A DNA stretch of 64,000 nucleotides, taken from NCBI GenBank assembly GCA_015060735.1, contig SUXX01000002.1, positions 62,001 through 126,000 on the forward strand. The letters are read 5' to 3'. A program made the translations under genes and the position numbers. Of the stretch, positions 48,624 through 59,609 are shown one piece after another; position 1 is the stretch's first letter; the number at the start of each line of letters is the position of its first letter. The stretch is from Bacteroides sp. (GTDB taxonomy: Bacteria; Bacteroidota; Bacteroidia; Bacteroidales; Bacteroidaceae). The notes beneath the pieces are model-generated. The model ran no database searches, was not told where the DNA came from, and worked only from the letters and a program-made list of their open reading frames with translations.

Positions 48624-49682
48624 ATGGCAGACAATTACTTGGAGAATCAATATGAAAGCTATTTGGCACGCAAGGCGGCTATGGGCAAAAAATCGTTGAA
48701 GAAGAAACCCATCATCAAAATTCAACGATTGCAATCTGAAGCCATTGAAGCCTTGAAGGAAATCATCGCACAACCTTCTTTTCAAATGCCTTTCGACATT
48801 TTCCGTGAACACTTGTATTCGGCAGAGAGCTTATATAAAGGTTATCAACTCGGGAAAGCCGAAACTTTCAAGGATTGCTACGACCAGCAAGTATATAACC
48901 ACTATCTGAAGATGGGTAAGGCTGCTATAGACATCAAAGAGACTTTGGGTCGCACCCTTCACGACCATTCCATGACTAACGCCATGAACGACTTTCTTGC
49001 TCACTTTGACGAACGACAAGTGGTAGGAATTATGGGCGGACACGGCCTACTACGCACCGAAGAAGCTTACCGGCAAGTAGTGGTGGTGAGCAAAACATTG
49101 GCTGAAAACGGATGTCTGATGGTTAGTGGTGGAGGACCGGGAGCTATGGAAGCCACTCACTTAGGAGCTTGGATGGCCGGACGAACAGAGGCTGAAACAA
49201 ACGATGCCCTTGACATCTTAAAAGCTGCTCCTTCGTTCAAGGACAAACATTGGTTGGACACCGCCTTGCAAGTCATGTCCAAGTATCCGCAAGAACATAC
49301 CGTAAGTCTTGGAGTACCGACCTGGTTGTATGGACACGAACCCGCCACTCCATTTGCTACTCATATAGCCAAGTATTTCGACAACAGCATCCGCGAAGAT
49401 AGTATTCTAACTATTGCCAAAGGAGGTATCATCTATTCACCGGGCAGTGCAGGCACTATGCAGGAAATCTTCCAAGAAGCCGTACAGAACCATTATCTCA
49501 GTTTCGGATATGCCAGCCCAATGATATTCATGAACAAAAGATATTGGACGGAAGAAATGCCCGTCTATCGGTTGATGCAACATCTTGTCGACAAAGGTAA
49601 ATACAAGAATCTACTGATGAGTCTTACCGACTCGACGGACGAGATTGTAAAAACGATTTTAGATTTCAGAAACAAGGAATAG
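48624..49682 (+). CDS. LOG family protein (nucleotide-binding Rossmann)
   Basis: 'MVSGGGPGAMEATHLGA', 'YSPGSAGTMQEIFQEAV'. Confidence 0.85.
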   Translation: MADNYLENQYESYLARKAAMGKKSLKKKPIIKIQRLQSEAIEALKEIIAQPSFQMPFDIFREHLYSAESLYKGYQLGKAETFKDCYDQQVYNHYLKMGKAAIDIKETLGRTLHDHSMTNAMNDFLAHFDERQVVGIMGGHGLLRTEEAYRQVVVVSKTLAENGCLMVSGGGPGAMEATHLGAWMAGRTEAETNDALDILKAAPSFKDKHWLDTALQVMSKYPQEHTVSLGVPTWLYGHEPATPFATHIAKYFDNSIREDSILTIAKGGIIYSPGSAGTMQEIFQEAVQNHYLSFGYASPMIFMNKRYWTEEMPVYRLMQHLVDKGKYKNLLMSLTDSTDEIVKTILDFRNKE

Positions 49683-49687
49683 CATAC

Positions 49688-50815
49688 ATGGCAGGCATCT
49701 ACATCCACATCCCCTTCTGCAAACGGAGATGCATCTATTGTGATTTCTTCTCCACAACCCAAAGCGAAAAGAAACCCAACTATATCCATGCACTCTGCCA
49801 AGAGCTGAAGATACGGAAAAACTATTTGGAAGACGAAGAAATAGAAACCATCTACTTGGGAGGAGGCACACCTTCACAACTCAGTGAAAGCGAACTGAAA
49901 GAAATCTTCACCTATATATATAAGGTATATAACGTCAATCCCAATGCCGAAATTACCCTCGAAGCCAATCCCGACGACCTGACTCCGGAATATGTCACCA
50001 TGCTTCGACAATTGCCTATCAACCGAATCAGCATGGGTATCCAAACCTTCCAAGAAGAAACCTTGAAATTACTTCATCGCCGGCATACAGCCCGACAAGC
50101 CATTGAGGCTTTCCAACGATGCCGAGAAGCAGGCATCCGAAACATCAGCATTGATTTGATGTACGGACTTCCCGGCGAAACCTTGCAGACATGGAAAGAA
50201 GACTTGCAACAGGCCATAGCCTTACATCCCGAACATATTTCAGCCTACCATTTGATTTACGAAGAAGGCACTGCCCTCTGGACACTAAAAGAAGAACAGA
50301 AAGTAAAAGAGACAAATGAAGAACTGAGCGTCGAAATGTTCAGCATTTTGATAAATGAGCTCACTCAAGCCGGCTATCAACATTACGAGATATCCAACTT
50401 CTGCCTACCCAACCTACATTCCCGTCATAATTCCAGTTATTGGACAGGCAAGAAATACTTAGGTTGTGGACCTTCTGCCCATTCCTTCAATGGCACTTCC
50501 CGACAATGGAATGTAGCCTCACTCGACAAGTATATAAATGGCATCACTTCAGGAAATCCTGATTTCGAGATCGAAGAATTGGACTTGTACACCCGATACA
50601 ACGATTATGTAATCACTAGCATCCGTACCTGTTGGGGTATGTCTCTCTCCCAACTCCGCTTAACCTTCGGGAAAGAATTATATGATTATTGCCTCCGAAT
50701 GGCAAAACCTTATATAAGCGAAGGCGTATTGGAAATTTGCGAAGGCGTATTGAAACTTACGCGAAGAGGAATCTTCATTTCGGACGGAATCATGAGCGAT
50801 TTGTTATGGGTATAA
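49688..50815 (+). CDS. hemW: radical SAM family heme chaperone HemW
   Basis: 'IYIHIPFCKRRCIYCDFFST', 'YLGGGTPSQLS'. Confidence 0.95.
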   Translation: MAGIYIHIPFCKRRCIYCDFFSTTQSEKKPNYIHALCQELKIRKNYLEDEEIETIYLGGGTPSQLSESELKEIFTYIYKVYNVNPNAEITLEANPDDLTPEYVTMLRQLPINRISMGIQTFQEETLKLLHRRHTARQAIEAFQRCREAGIRNISIDLMYGLPGETLQTWKEDLQQAIALHPEHISAYHLIYEEGTALWTLKEEQKVKETNEELSVEMFSILINELTQAGYQHYEISNFCLPNLHSRHNSSYWTGKKYLGCGPSAHSFNGTSRQWNVASLDKYINGITSGNPDFEIEELDLYTRYNDYVITSIRTCWGMSLSQLRLTFGKELYDYCLRMAKPYISEGVLEICEGVLKLTRRGIFISDGIMSDLLWV

Positions 50816-50819
50816 AAAA

Positions 50820-50839
50820 GGCGATGCTTTCGCATCGCC
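50820..50839. terminator. hairpin ggcgatgc-tttc-gcatcgcc flanked by A/T runs
   Basis: between convergent hemW and glmM. Confidence 0.8.
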
Positions 50840-50848
50840 CTTTCTCGC

Positions 50849-52237
50849 TTATTTCGCCAAACTATAAACTACATCCATAATCTTTTGACCAATTTCATCG
50901 GCTTCCTCCATGGTTGAAGCTTCAGAATATACACGAATAATTGGCTCGGTATTACTCTTGCGAAGGTGAACCCACTTGTCGGGGAAGTCTATCTTCACAC
51001 CATCAATATCATTCACTTCTTCGTCCTTGTACATTTCCTTCACCTTGGCAAGAATGGCATCCACATCTGTTTCCGGAGTCAAGTCTATGCGATTCTTCGC
51101 AATATAATAAGGAGGATAAGTCGCACGAAGCTCGCTGACCTTCTTTCCTTCGTGTGCCAAATGACTTAGAAACAAAGCGATACCTACCAAAGCATCACGA
51201 CCATAATGACTTTCCGGATAAATCACCCCACCATTTCCTTCACCACCAATTACGGCATTCGTTTCTTTCATCTTGGTCGTTACGTTCACCTCGCCTACGG
51301 CCGAAGCGTTGTAATCGCATCCATACTTACGGGTTACGTCACGAAGTGCACGGGTAGAGCTAAGATTAGAAACAGTATTTCCCGGTGTATGCTTCAACAC
51401 ATAATCGGCCACAGTGACCAATGTATATTCTTCACCATACATCTTTCCATCTTCACAAATCATGGCCAATCGATCTACATCTGGGTCTACCACAAAAGCC
51501 ACATCATAATCACCTTTCGCCATCAAGTTCATGATGTCACCGAGGTTCTTTTCAAGTGGCTCGGGGTTATGTTGAAAATCACCTGTCGGTTCGCAATAAA
51601 GACCTTCGACTTTTTCAACTCCCAAGCGTTCCAACAACTTCGGAAGAATCACGCCTCCTACCGAATTCACACAATCAATAGCTACCTTGAACTTGGCATT
51701 GCGAATAGCTTCTACATCCACCAATTTCAAAGCTAACACACTATCAATGTGTTTGTCATCGTATGTATTATCTTCGCGATAACTTCCCAAATGGTCGATG
51801 TCTGCATATTCGAAAGCTTCGGCCTCGGCTATACGAAGCACTTCATTTCCTTCTTCTGCATTCAAGAACTCACCATGTTCGTTCAGCAACTTCAAGGCAT
51901 TCCATTGACGAGGGTTGTGACTCGCGGTCAGAATGATACCCCCACAAGCACCTTCCATGGTCACGGCCAATTCGGTGGTTGGTGTAGAAGCCAAACCGAT
52001 GTTTACCACATCGAACCCCATTCCCATTAGGGTACCGCATACTACATTCTTCACCATCTCACCCGAGAGGCGAGCATCACGGCCCACTACGATTTTATTG
52101 CTCTTAATAGTAGTTGTCTTACGAATCAGCGTTGCATAAGCTGATGTAAACTTCACAATATCCAATGGATTCAGTCCTTCACCGGCACCTCCACCAATTG
52201 TTCCACGGATACCCGAAATAGATTTAATAAGTGTCAT
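50849..52237 (-). CDS. glmM: phosphoglucosamine mutase
   Basis: 'GIRGTIGGGAGEGLNPLDIVKF', 'GGIILTASHNPRQWNALK', 'VDPDVDRLA', 'RKSNTEPIIRVYSEA'. Confidence 0.93.
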   Translation of the reverse strand: MTLIKSISGIRGTIGGGAGEGLNPLDIVKFTSAYATLIRKTTTIKSNKIVVGRDARLSGEMVKNVVCGTLMGMGFDVVNIGLASTPTTELAVTMEGACGGIILTASHNPRQWNALKLLNEHGEFLNAEEGNEVLRIAEAEAFEYADIDHLGSYREDNTYDDKHIDSVLALKLVDVEAIRNAKFKVAIDCVNSVGGVILPKLLERLGVEKVEGLYCEPTGDFQHNPEPLEKNLGDIMNLMAKGDYDVAFVVDPDVDRLAMICEDGKMYGEEYTLVTVADYVLKHTPGNTVSNLSSTRALRDVTRKYGCDYNASAVGEVNVTTKMKETNAVIGGEGNGGVIYPESHYGRDALVGIALFLSHLAHEGKKVSELRATYPPYYIAKNRIDLTPETDVDAILAKVKEMYKDEEVNDIDGVKIDFPDKWVHLRKSNTEPIIRVYSEASTMEEADEIGQKIMDVVYSLAK

Positions 52238-52869
52238 CGCGATAATTGATAAGTTATTTCATAATAACAAGGCATCACCTGAGAAGATGCCGTCGATGTT
52301 CCTTCACTATGAGGAACAATCAATCTGATTTTTGAACGTCCGGAGATTTCGCGTCCCACCTTTATATAATTAAAGGGAATCATCCAACCTGAAGGAACAT
52401 AAGTTGTATTATGTGCCGAATACATAGCTCCACCATAAGTGAATGTGGCAGAAAAATTATTTCCACTCTTTGTCAGAATGAAAGCATCCGGATGTGCATA
52501 CAGATTGGACATTGTATTAAAGGAGAGCGTATCCGTCTTTCCGTCATCCAAAATTTCTTCTTCGATGTAACGAGCCAGGATTTCATGGCGTCCATCAGCC
52601 AGCAATTCTCCATTTCCACGCGACACTACCTGCATATAAACCCCGCTTTCCGAGAACAGGACAAACTCATTGTCGGCCACATTGGTTAAAGAATCCTGTG
52701 CTTCGAATTCCTTTTCACTGATAACCTTGATTCCTTCCAACTCGATAAAACGCTTGATAGCATCACGCTCCTCTTCTTTCATCTCCGCATACGTCTTATC
52801 GTTATTACATGCCTGGAACATCCAGCCCAGTCCCAACACCAACAAAAAGAATATACTTAACTTCTTCAT
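52234..52869 (-). CDS. DUF4827 family lipoprotein
   Basis: lipobox MFQACN; 4-nt overlap with glmM. Confidence 0.75.
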   Translation of the reverse strand: MKKLSIFFLLVLGLGWMFQACNNDKTYAEMKEEERDAIKRFIELEGIKVISEKEFEAQDSLTNVADNEFVLFSESGVYMQVVSRGNGELLADGRHEILARYIEEEILDDGKTDTLSFNTMSNLYAHPDAFILTKSGNNFSATFTYGGAMYSAHNTTYVPSGWMIPFNYIKVGREISGRSKIRLIVPHSEGTSTASSQVMPCYYEITYQLSR

Positions 52870-52952
52870 TTTACTTGCTTTAAATTCGAGGACAAAAGTA
52901 ATAAATCGTCGGCAAACTTTTTCTATCTTTTCAAGCTATTATACTAAAATAA

Positions 52953-54035
52953 CTATTTTTTTGCTAAAAGTAGGCTTTCGTATTTCACCAATGCTTGTTT
53001 AAACAAGTTTATAGCCTCTTCCATCGTGCCATAAAACTCTCCACCCGAAGCATTCAAATGTCCGCCACCATTAAAAAATTCTGCCGCAACCTTGTTACAT
53101 GGGAAATCACCCACCGAACGTAACGAAACCTTTATCATATCCTTTTCAGTATCTTCTCGCAAAAACACCGAAAAACAAATATCCTTAATAGACAAAGGCA
53201 TGTTTACAAAACCTTCCGTATCCCCTTTCGAGTATTGGAAACGACCTTGTTCTTCACGAGATAAAGTAATCAATGCCGAAGCATACTGAGGGCATACCTG
53301 CATCTTATCATAAAGCACATATCCCATCAATCTCAAGCGTCCTTCCGAATGAGTATTGAAAACCTTCCGATAAATTTCATCCTTGTCAATGCCTTTCGAC
53401 AACAATTCACCTATAATCAGGTAAATTTCCCGGTTATTCGAGTTATAAGTAAATCCACCCGTATCGGTCATCATCCCGGTATAAATACATTCTGCCCCTT
53501 CTTGAGTAATATCCTCAAAGCATCCCAAATAACAAATCAGTCGGAAAACCAATTCCGAGGTAGAAGATATTTCCGGGTGCGAAATCGTAATTCCACAAAA
53601 ATCGCCGGGATATAAATGATGGTCTATCATCAACTTCCGTGCCGGAGAATTCTTCACTGCTTCTTCCATTGTATCAATACGCGACAATACGTTAAAGTCC
53701 AGGCAACAGATAACATCCGCTTCCTGAATCAACTTGTCGGCAAACTCCTTGTATTTATTATAAATTATCACATCCTTAGCTCCCGGCATCCAACGAAAAA
53801 AAGCCGGGAACGTATTTGGCACAATAACAGATACATTCTTATCCATCGATACCAGGAAATGATACAATCCCAACGAAGAACCCATTGCATCACCATCGGG
53901 TGATACATGACTTACTATTACTATTTTTTCAGCCTTTTCAAACCACTTTTCCACATGGTCTATATCGGCTTGCGACATGATTCTTGATAACATACGATTA
54001 TTTTTTGATGTGCAAAAATACACAAAATTCTCCAT
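52953..54035 (-). CDS. DHH family phosphoesterase (NrnA-like); start may be downstream (MLSRIM/MSQADI)
   Basis: 'VSHVSPDGDAMGSSLGL', 'CLDFN', 'MIDHHLYPGDF', DHHA1 'GGGHLNASGG'. Confidence 0.92.
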   Translation of the reverse strand: MENFVYFCTSKNNRMLSRIMSQADIDHVEKWFEKAEKIVIVSHVSPDGDAMGSSLGLYHFLVSMDKNVSVIVPNTFPAFFRWMPGAKDVIIYNKYKEFADKLIQEADVICCLDFNVLSRIDTMEEAVKNSPARKLMIDHHLYPGDFCGITISHPEISSTSELVFRLICYLGCFEDITQEGAECIYTGMMTDTGGFTYNSNNREIYLIIGELLSKGIDKDEIYRKVFNTHSEGRLRLMGYVLYDKMQVCPQYASALITLSREEQGRFQYSKGDTEGFVNMPLSIKDICFSVFLREDTEKDMIKVSLRSVGDFPCNKVAAEFFNGGGHLNASGGEFYGTMEEAINLFKQALVKYESLLLAKK

Positions 54036-56075
54036 TTACAGAAATATACGGTGAGAACCTTCCGCTTCCAAATCTACAAAATCAAGACCTAACTCCATAC
54101 ATTCCTTTTTCCTTTGCTCTGCTCTGGTTCTTCCTAACGAAGCATCAAGTACAACTGTTTTCACTTTGAACAATTTCTGCAAACTTTTCAAATCCTGATT
54201 AAATCCATGACACAAATACAGATAATCCATATCCAGCAACAGTTCCGAACTTTTATCTTTCCAACGATTATCCGACAGAATTCCAATCTTCAGTCCATGC
54301 CAAACAACAATTTTATCTTGATAAATTCCATTCGGCATGCTCTGCTCCTTGGATACTATAACCGGATATTCAACTCCTTCTCTTTTCCAAAAAACATCTG
54401 CAACTTTTACCAAAGAAGCGATAGCACTATCGTTCTGCTCCGTTATCAAATAAGAACTTCCGTCAGATTCAATCAAATGAATAGCCGGACAATTCCGAAA
54501 ATTATAAAAAACAATCTCAGCTTGTTTCTGCTCAGGAAAAACAATTATCAAACGAAATGCTAACAGACAAGTAAACAAGGCCAATCCTTTCAAGAATAAA
54601 GCTCGTCTAGGTTTCATGCCATACAATAGAATTATCCCTAAAATCCCATAAAGTAACACAATCTCCACCCCCGACAAATAAGCTACGGAGAATGTAGCTC
54701 CAGGCAATCCACCTATCCATTCTGCAACAACGGTCAATCCTTTTGTCGAAGCATTTACAACCGAGACGAGCACTCCCAGCAACCAAGAACAGGGAGAGAC
54801 AAGTACCATAACCACAGCCCCATATAGGATAAGAGGTATCCATACTGCAGCTAGAAGATTCGTCACCAGAAAATAGACAGAAAAATTAGAGAAATAATAC
54901 ATTACCAAAGGAGCTGTACCTATTTGAGCTGCCACAGATACCGCCATCACCCCTCCGACATATCGTAAAACAGGATTTCGCCACGCAAAAGCTTTAAGAA
55001 TCAAAGGACGGAACAACACGATGGAAGCTACGGCTACAAAAGAAAGTTGAAAACCTACATCATATATATAGAAAGGATGATAAAACAACATCAAGAGAGC
55101 AGCAATCGCTAACGTATTCATGGATAACGCCCGACCACCGGCCAACTTGGCCAGCTCCATCAACATGCACATCCATACCGCTCTTACTACCGAAGCCTCC
55201 AAACCCACTACAAAAGCAGCACTCCATAACAACCCTGTGGAAACAAACCATTTGACATAACTGCCTCCCCTTATCAATCCGAGAGGACTTAACAAGAAAT
55301 TTAGCAAAAGCCAAATAATACCAATGTGCATTCCCGACAAAGCCAACACATGCGAAATCCCCGCATCGGCATAAACCTCTCGAAGTTCATCGTCCAACTC
55401 CCGCTTACAGCCCAAAGTCAAAGCAGAAAGTACCGGGAGTTGTTCTTCTTCCACTCCCCATTCACGATACTTCTGTATAGCCCTTTCCCTAACCAACAAA
55501 GCCTGTTGTTTCAAATACAGCTCGGATATTCTTTCTTTCCGAAACCAGTATCCAGAAGGAACATAAGCTGTACCACTTATCCCTTGATGAAACCAATAGT
55601 GTGCATAATCAAATTCATAAGGATTTCTTCTACCTTGGGGAATCTGTATATCGGTATATGCCCATAACTCATCACCGATTTCCAATGTTGAGGCCAAGCT
55701 GTCTTTCGCCAGATACAACAACACGTTCTTGCCATTCACCTCGACCTTGCATTGAATACTTCTGGTCTTTTCAACGGGTACATCTTGCAAAACTGTCCGA
55801 TATATCTGTTCTTTCACAGGCCAATCAACCCAAACTTCATCTCTTTCATGTTCTGCCAAAATCCAACCAACAAGGAACATAAACACAGAAACTCCCGTCC
55901 CGAATACCCATCTTTTAGCATACGATGCCTTCCTTATACCTAGTCCCAACAGCAGAGCAAGCCCACACAAAACCACATGAAGGTTCTGAGGTGAAACGTA
56001 ATCAGGGAAAATACCTGCAAAAAAAATTCCGGCTACCATGAATATAGTAAGCCGGAGTATGGGATAAGCTTTCAA
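54036..56075 (-). CDS. ComEC/Rec2-family competence protein
   Basis: 'LALSGMHIGIIWLLLNFLL', multiple TM helices. Confidence 0.92.
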   Translation of the reverse strand: MKAYPILRLTIFMVAGIFFAGIFPDYVSPQNLHVVLCGLALLLGLGIRKASYAKRWVFGTGVSVFMFLVGWILAEHERDEVWVDWPVKEQIYRTVLQDVPVEKTRSIQCKVEVNGKNVLLYLAKDSLASTLEIGDELWAYTDIQIPQGRRNPYEFDYAHYWFHQGISGTAYVPSGYWFRKERISELYLKQQALLVRERAIQKYREWGVEEEQLPVLSALTLGCKRELDDELREVYADAGISHVLALSGMHIGIIWLLLNFLLSPLGLIRGGSYVKWFVSTGLLWSAAFVVGLEASVVRAVWMCMLMELAKLAGGRALSMNTLAIAALLMLFYHPFYIYDVGFQLSFVAVASIVLFRPLILKAFAWRNPVLRYVGGVMAVSVAAQIGTAPLVMYYFSNFSVYFLVTNLLAAVWIPLILYGAVVMVLVSPCSWLLGVLVSVVNASTKGLTVVAEWIGGLPGATFSVAYLSGVEIVLLYGILGIILLYGMKPRRALFLKGLALFTCLLAFRLIIVFPEQKQAEIVFYNFRNCPAIHLIESDGSSYLITEQNDSAIASLVKVADVFWKREGVEYPVIVSKEQSMPNGIYQDKIVVWHGLKIGILSDNRWKDKSSELLLDMDYLYLCHGFNQDLKSLQKLFKVKTVVLDASLGRTRAEQRKKECMELGLDFVDLEAEGSHRIFL

Positions 56076-56089
56076 GCGTTCTGTATCTT

Positions 56090-56743
56090 TTAGAGATTCT
56101 TTAATTGATGAATCATGTCCATCATGTCCGGAGCCTTGAATATGGCATTACCAGCCACCAATACATCAGCACCTGCTTCTACGAGTTGTTTTCCTGTTTC
56201 CAAATTTACACCGCCATCAATCTGAATCAACGCCTTCGAGCCTGTATTATCAATCAACTCACGCAATTCCTTCAGCTTATTAACGGTTTGAGGGATAAAC
56301 TTTTGTCCGGCAAAACCCGGATTTACACTCATCAAAAGCACCATATCCAAATCAGCCACAATATCCTTAAGCATAACTACTGGAGTAGAAGGATTCAATG
56401 TTACCCCTGCCTTCATTCCTGCATCCTTTATTTGTTGCACGACTCGATGAAGATGGGTACAAGTTTCGTAATGAATGTTCATCATCATTGTTCCCATATC
56501 CTTAAGCTCCTTGATAAACTTTTCCGGCTGAACAATCATTAAATGCACATCCATTGGCTTTTCCGAGATTTCGGCCACTTGCTTCAGCACCGGAAAACCA
56601 ATAGAAATATTCGGAACAAATACACCGTCCATCACATCGACATGCACCCAATCTGCTTCACTCCGATTCAACGTTTCAATATCGGCTTGAAGATTCAGGA
56701 AATTGGCAGACAATATAGATGGAGAAATGATAGGTTTACTCAT
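56090..56743 (-). CDS. rpe: ribulose-phosphate 3-epimerase
   Basis: 'ISPSILSANFLNLQADIE', 'WVHVDVMDGVFVPNISIG', 'LLMSVNPGFAGQKFIP'. Confidence 0.97.
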   Translation of the reverse strand: MSKPIISPSILSANFLNLQADIETLNRSEADWVHVDVMDGVFVPNISIGFPVLKQVAEISEKPMDVHLMIVQPEKFIKELKDMGTMMMNIHYETCTHLHRVVQQIKDAGMKAGVTLNPSTPVVMLKDIVADLDMVLLMSVNPGFAGQKFIPQTVNKLKELRELIDNTGSKALIQIDGGVNLETGKQLVEAGADVLVAGNAIFKAPDMMDMIHQLKNL

Positions 56744-56819
56744 AATTTATATTTTAACTTCGATTGATGCTGCAAAGATAGCTATAATTTAGATACGAAC
56801 CTTGAAAAGTCGCATATTT

Positions 56820-57794
56820 TTATTCCACGCTGCTTCCTTCAACAAAACGATACCCCCTCAAGAAATCTTGTATAAGCATTCGTTTCTTACCGGCGATTTG
56901 CAAAGACAACAGATTAATATAACCATCTTCTACGGCCACCCGAAGATAAGTCTTACCATCCGTTTCCATCGTTCCAATCGTCTTTTCATGTTCTTCAAAA
57001 GTTTTGGCCGTTTCGAAGATTTTCAATACTTGATGATTACCATCGGGAGTTTTGATCTCTGTCCAAGCTGCCGGATAGGGCGAAAGTCCTCGTACAAAGT
57101 CATATACCTTCTTAACTCCGGTACTCCAATCAATACGGCATGTTTCCTTGAATATCTTCGGAGCCGGACGGAGTTCTGTATCCGGTTGTATGATTTCATC
57201 TTGAGGAATAGATTTCACCGTACCATTCAAGATAGCATCTACAGTTTCAAGCACCAATTCTCCTCCTAGCATCATCAACTTATCATACACCATTTCTACA
57301 TTGTCCGTATCGGCAATGGGGACTTTCACCTGTTGAATGATGTCTCCGGTATCGATTTCGTGCTTCAAAAAAAAGGTAGTGATGCCAGTCTCGGTATCGC
57401 CATTCATTACCGCCCAATTTATTGGAGCCGCCCCCCTATATTGTGGAAGTAAGGAAGCATGCAGGTTGAATGTTCCCCAACGAGGCATATTCCAAACGAC
57501 CTCGGGCAACATACGGAAAGCCACGACTATTTGCAAATCGGCCTGCAACGAACGAAGTTCTTCCACAAAACTTTCTTCCTTCAGGTTCTCCGGCTGAAGT
57601 ACCTTCAACCCTTGCGACACGGCATATTGCTTTACCGGACTTCCTTGCAACACACTCCCATGGCGTCCCATCGGCTTATCCGGCATGGTGATAACCGCCA
57701 CGACATTATATCCACCCTCCACCAACCGTTTCAAACTTTCCACGGCAAATTCGGGAGTACCCATATATACAATTCTCAAATCTTTCTTTTCCAT
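56820..57794 (-). CDS. fmt: methionyl-tRNA formyltransferase
   Basis: 'RIVYMGTPEFAVESLKRL', 'NLHASLLPQYRGAAPINWAVMNGDTETGIT'. Confidence 0.97.
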   Translation of the reverse strand: MEKKDLRIVYMGTPEFAVESLKRLVEGGYNVVAVITMPDKPMGRHGSVLQGSPVKQYAVSQGLKVLQPENLKEESFVEELRSLQADLQIVVAFRMLPEVVWNMPRWGTFNLHASLLPQYRGAAPINWAVMNGDTETGITTFFLKHEIDTGDIIQQVKVPIADTDNVEMVYDKLMMLGGELVLETVDAILNGTVKSIPQDEIIQPDTELRPAPKIFKETCRIDWSTGVKKVYDFVRGLSPYPAAWTEIKTPDGNHQVLKIFETAKTFEEHEKTIGTMETDGKTYLRVAVEDGYINLLSLQIAGKKRMLIQDFLRGYRFVEGSSVE

Positions 57795-57803
57795 TATTCT
57801 TCT

Positions 57804-59603
57804 TTATTCTTCCGAGAAATCGACCAACATCTGCCGGTACGAATTCAAGATTCTTGATTTAGAAAGGAAGCCTACATACTTTCCGTCATGGTCAACCACC
57901 GGCAAGTTCCAGGCCTTCGTTTCATCAAACTTCTTCATTACCACTTCCATTGAGTCTTCCATCTTGATACGTGCTTTGGGAGCCACCATGAAATTGCCTA
58001 CATAAAAACGATGATACAATTCTTGGCGGAAAATGATGTTACGAATGTCGTCCAACACCACAATACCCAACAACGCTCCCAAACCATCTACCACAGGAAA
58101 CATATTTCGTTTGGCCTTTGAAATCACCTTGACCATCTGTCCCAAATCATCATCAGGACGCACCTTTTCGAAGTCGGTTTCCACCACACTTTCAATGTTC
58201 ATCAAAGTCAATACCGCCTTGTCCTTGTGATGGGTCACCAACTCACCCTTCTTGGCTAAACGCATGGAATAAATGCTATGAGGCTCAAAAATCATGATGG
58301 TCAGATAAGCACTGACCGACACCATCATCAAAGGCAAAAACATGTCGTAACCACCCGTCAGTTCGGCTATCAAGAAAACGCCCGTCAGTGGAGCGTGCAT
58401 CACCCCCGACATCAATCCGGCCATACCCAAAAGGGCAAAGTTTTTTTCAGGAATATCGTCCGAGATAATAGGCTCCAATCCGTAACCATTACAGAAATGA
58501 GCAAAGACAAATCCTGTGATACACCCTAGGAACAAACTCGGGGCGAATGTTCCACCACAACCACCACCTCCATTAGTAGCACTCGTGGCAAAGACTTTAA
58601 ACAAAACAACCAAGGCCAAATAAACCAACAACAAATTGCCATAACCATAGAAGACAGAGTTATCCATCACCTTGTCCCAATCCATAGTATTCGTTCCGTT
58701 CAGCAACATGTGGATAACATCGTAACCTTCACCATACAAGGAAGGAAACATAAAGATAAGGATACTCAGCATCGTACCGCCTATCATCAATTTGATGTAA
58801 GGGTTATTATATCGACGAAAAATACCTTCTATCCAATTCATCGTGCGGGTGAAGTACAACGACACTAAACCGCAAAGAATACCCAACAACAACACCGCCG
58901 GAATACGCTCCATCAAGAAAGGTTCGTCCATATGGAATTCGAACATCGCTTCCGTACCATGCAGAATGTAAGCCACCGTAGCAGCGGTAACACTCGATAC
59001 CAACAACGGAAGTAACGATCCCATCGTCAGGTCAATCATCAATACTTCGAGTGTAAAAACCAGCCCGGCAATCGGTGCTTTGAAAATACCTGCCACCGCA
59101 CCGGCAGCTCCACATCCCACCAACAGCATCAGTGTACGATGATCCATCCGAAAGGCACTTCCCAAGTTCGAACCGATAGCAGAACCCGTAAGTACAATAG
59201 GTGCTTCAGCCCCTACCGATCCCCCAAAACCAATGGTAATGGCACTGGCAAAAAGCGATGACCAGGTATTATGACGTTTGATTCGACTCTGCCTACGCGA
59301 GATCGCATACAGAATCTTCGTCACCCCGTGGCTGATGTCATCCCTTACGACATGACGAATGAACAACCCCGTCAGAAAGATACCCACAACCGGATATACC
59401 AAATACAACCAGTTAGCTCCCGTCGAATCGAAGTTTTCCGTCAGGAAATGTTTGATATATTCTATCAAGAACTTCAATAAAGTGGCCGCCAGAGCCGTAA
59501 GAATACCCACCGCAAAACTGAGTACCAGAATGAAATGCTTATCCTTTACATTCTTTTCCCGCCACAACAAAAGGCGTTGGAAAAGATTTTGTTTCTCATC
59601 CAT
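57804..59603 (-). CDS. CLC-type chloride channel/transporter with CBS domains
   Basis: 'GFGGSVGAEAPIVLTGSAIGS', 'NGGGGCGGTFAPSLFLG', C-terminal CBS pair. Confidence 0.93.
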   Translation of the reverse strand: MDEKQNLFQRLLLWREKNVKDKHFILVLSFAVGILTALAATLLKFLIEYIKHFLTENFDSTGANWLYLVYPVVGIFLTGLFIRHVVRDDISHGVTKILYAISRRQSRIKRHNTWSSLFASAITIGFGGSVGAEAPIVLTGSAIGSNLGSAFRMDHRTLMLLVGCGAAGAVAGIFKAPIAGLVFTLEVLMIDLTMGSLLPLLVSSVTAATVAYILHGTEAMFEFHMDEPFLMERIPAVLLLGILCGLVSLYFTRTMNWIEGIFRRYNNPYIKLMIGGTMLSILIFMFPSLYGEGYDVIHMLLNGTNTMDWDKVMDNSVFYGYGNLLLVYLALVVLFKVFATSATNGGGGCGGTFAPSLFLGCITGFVFAHFCNGYGLEPIISDDIPEKNFALLGMAGLMSGVMHAPLTGVFLIAELTGGYDMFLPLMMVSVSAYLTIMIFEPHSIYSMRLAKKGELVTHHKDKAVLTLMNIESVVETDFEKVRPDDDLGQMVKVISKAKRNMFPVVDGLGALLGIVVLDDIRNIIFRQELYHRFYVGNFMVAPKARIKMEDSMEVVMKKFDETKAWNLPVVDHDGKYVGFLSKSRILNSYRQMLVDFSEE

Positions 59604-59609
59604 ATCTTC

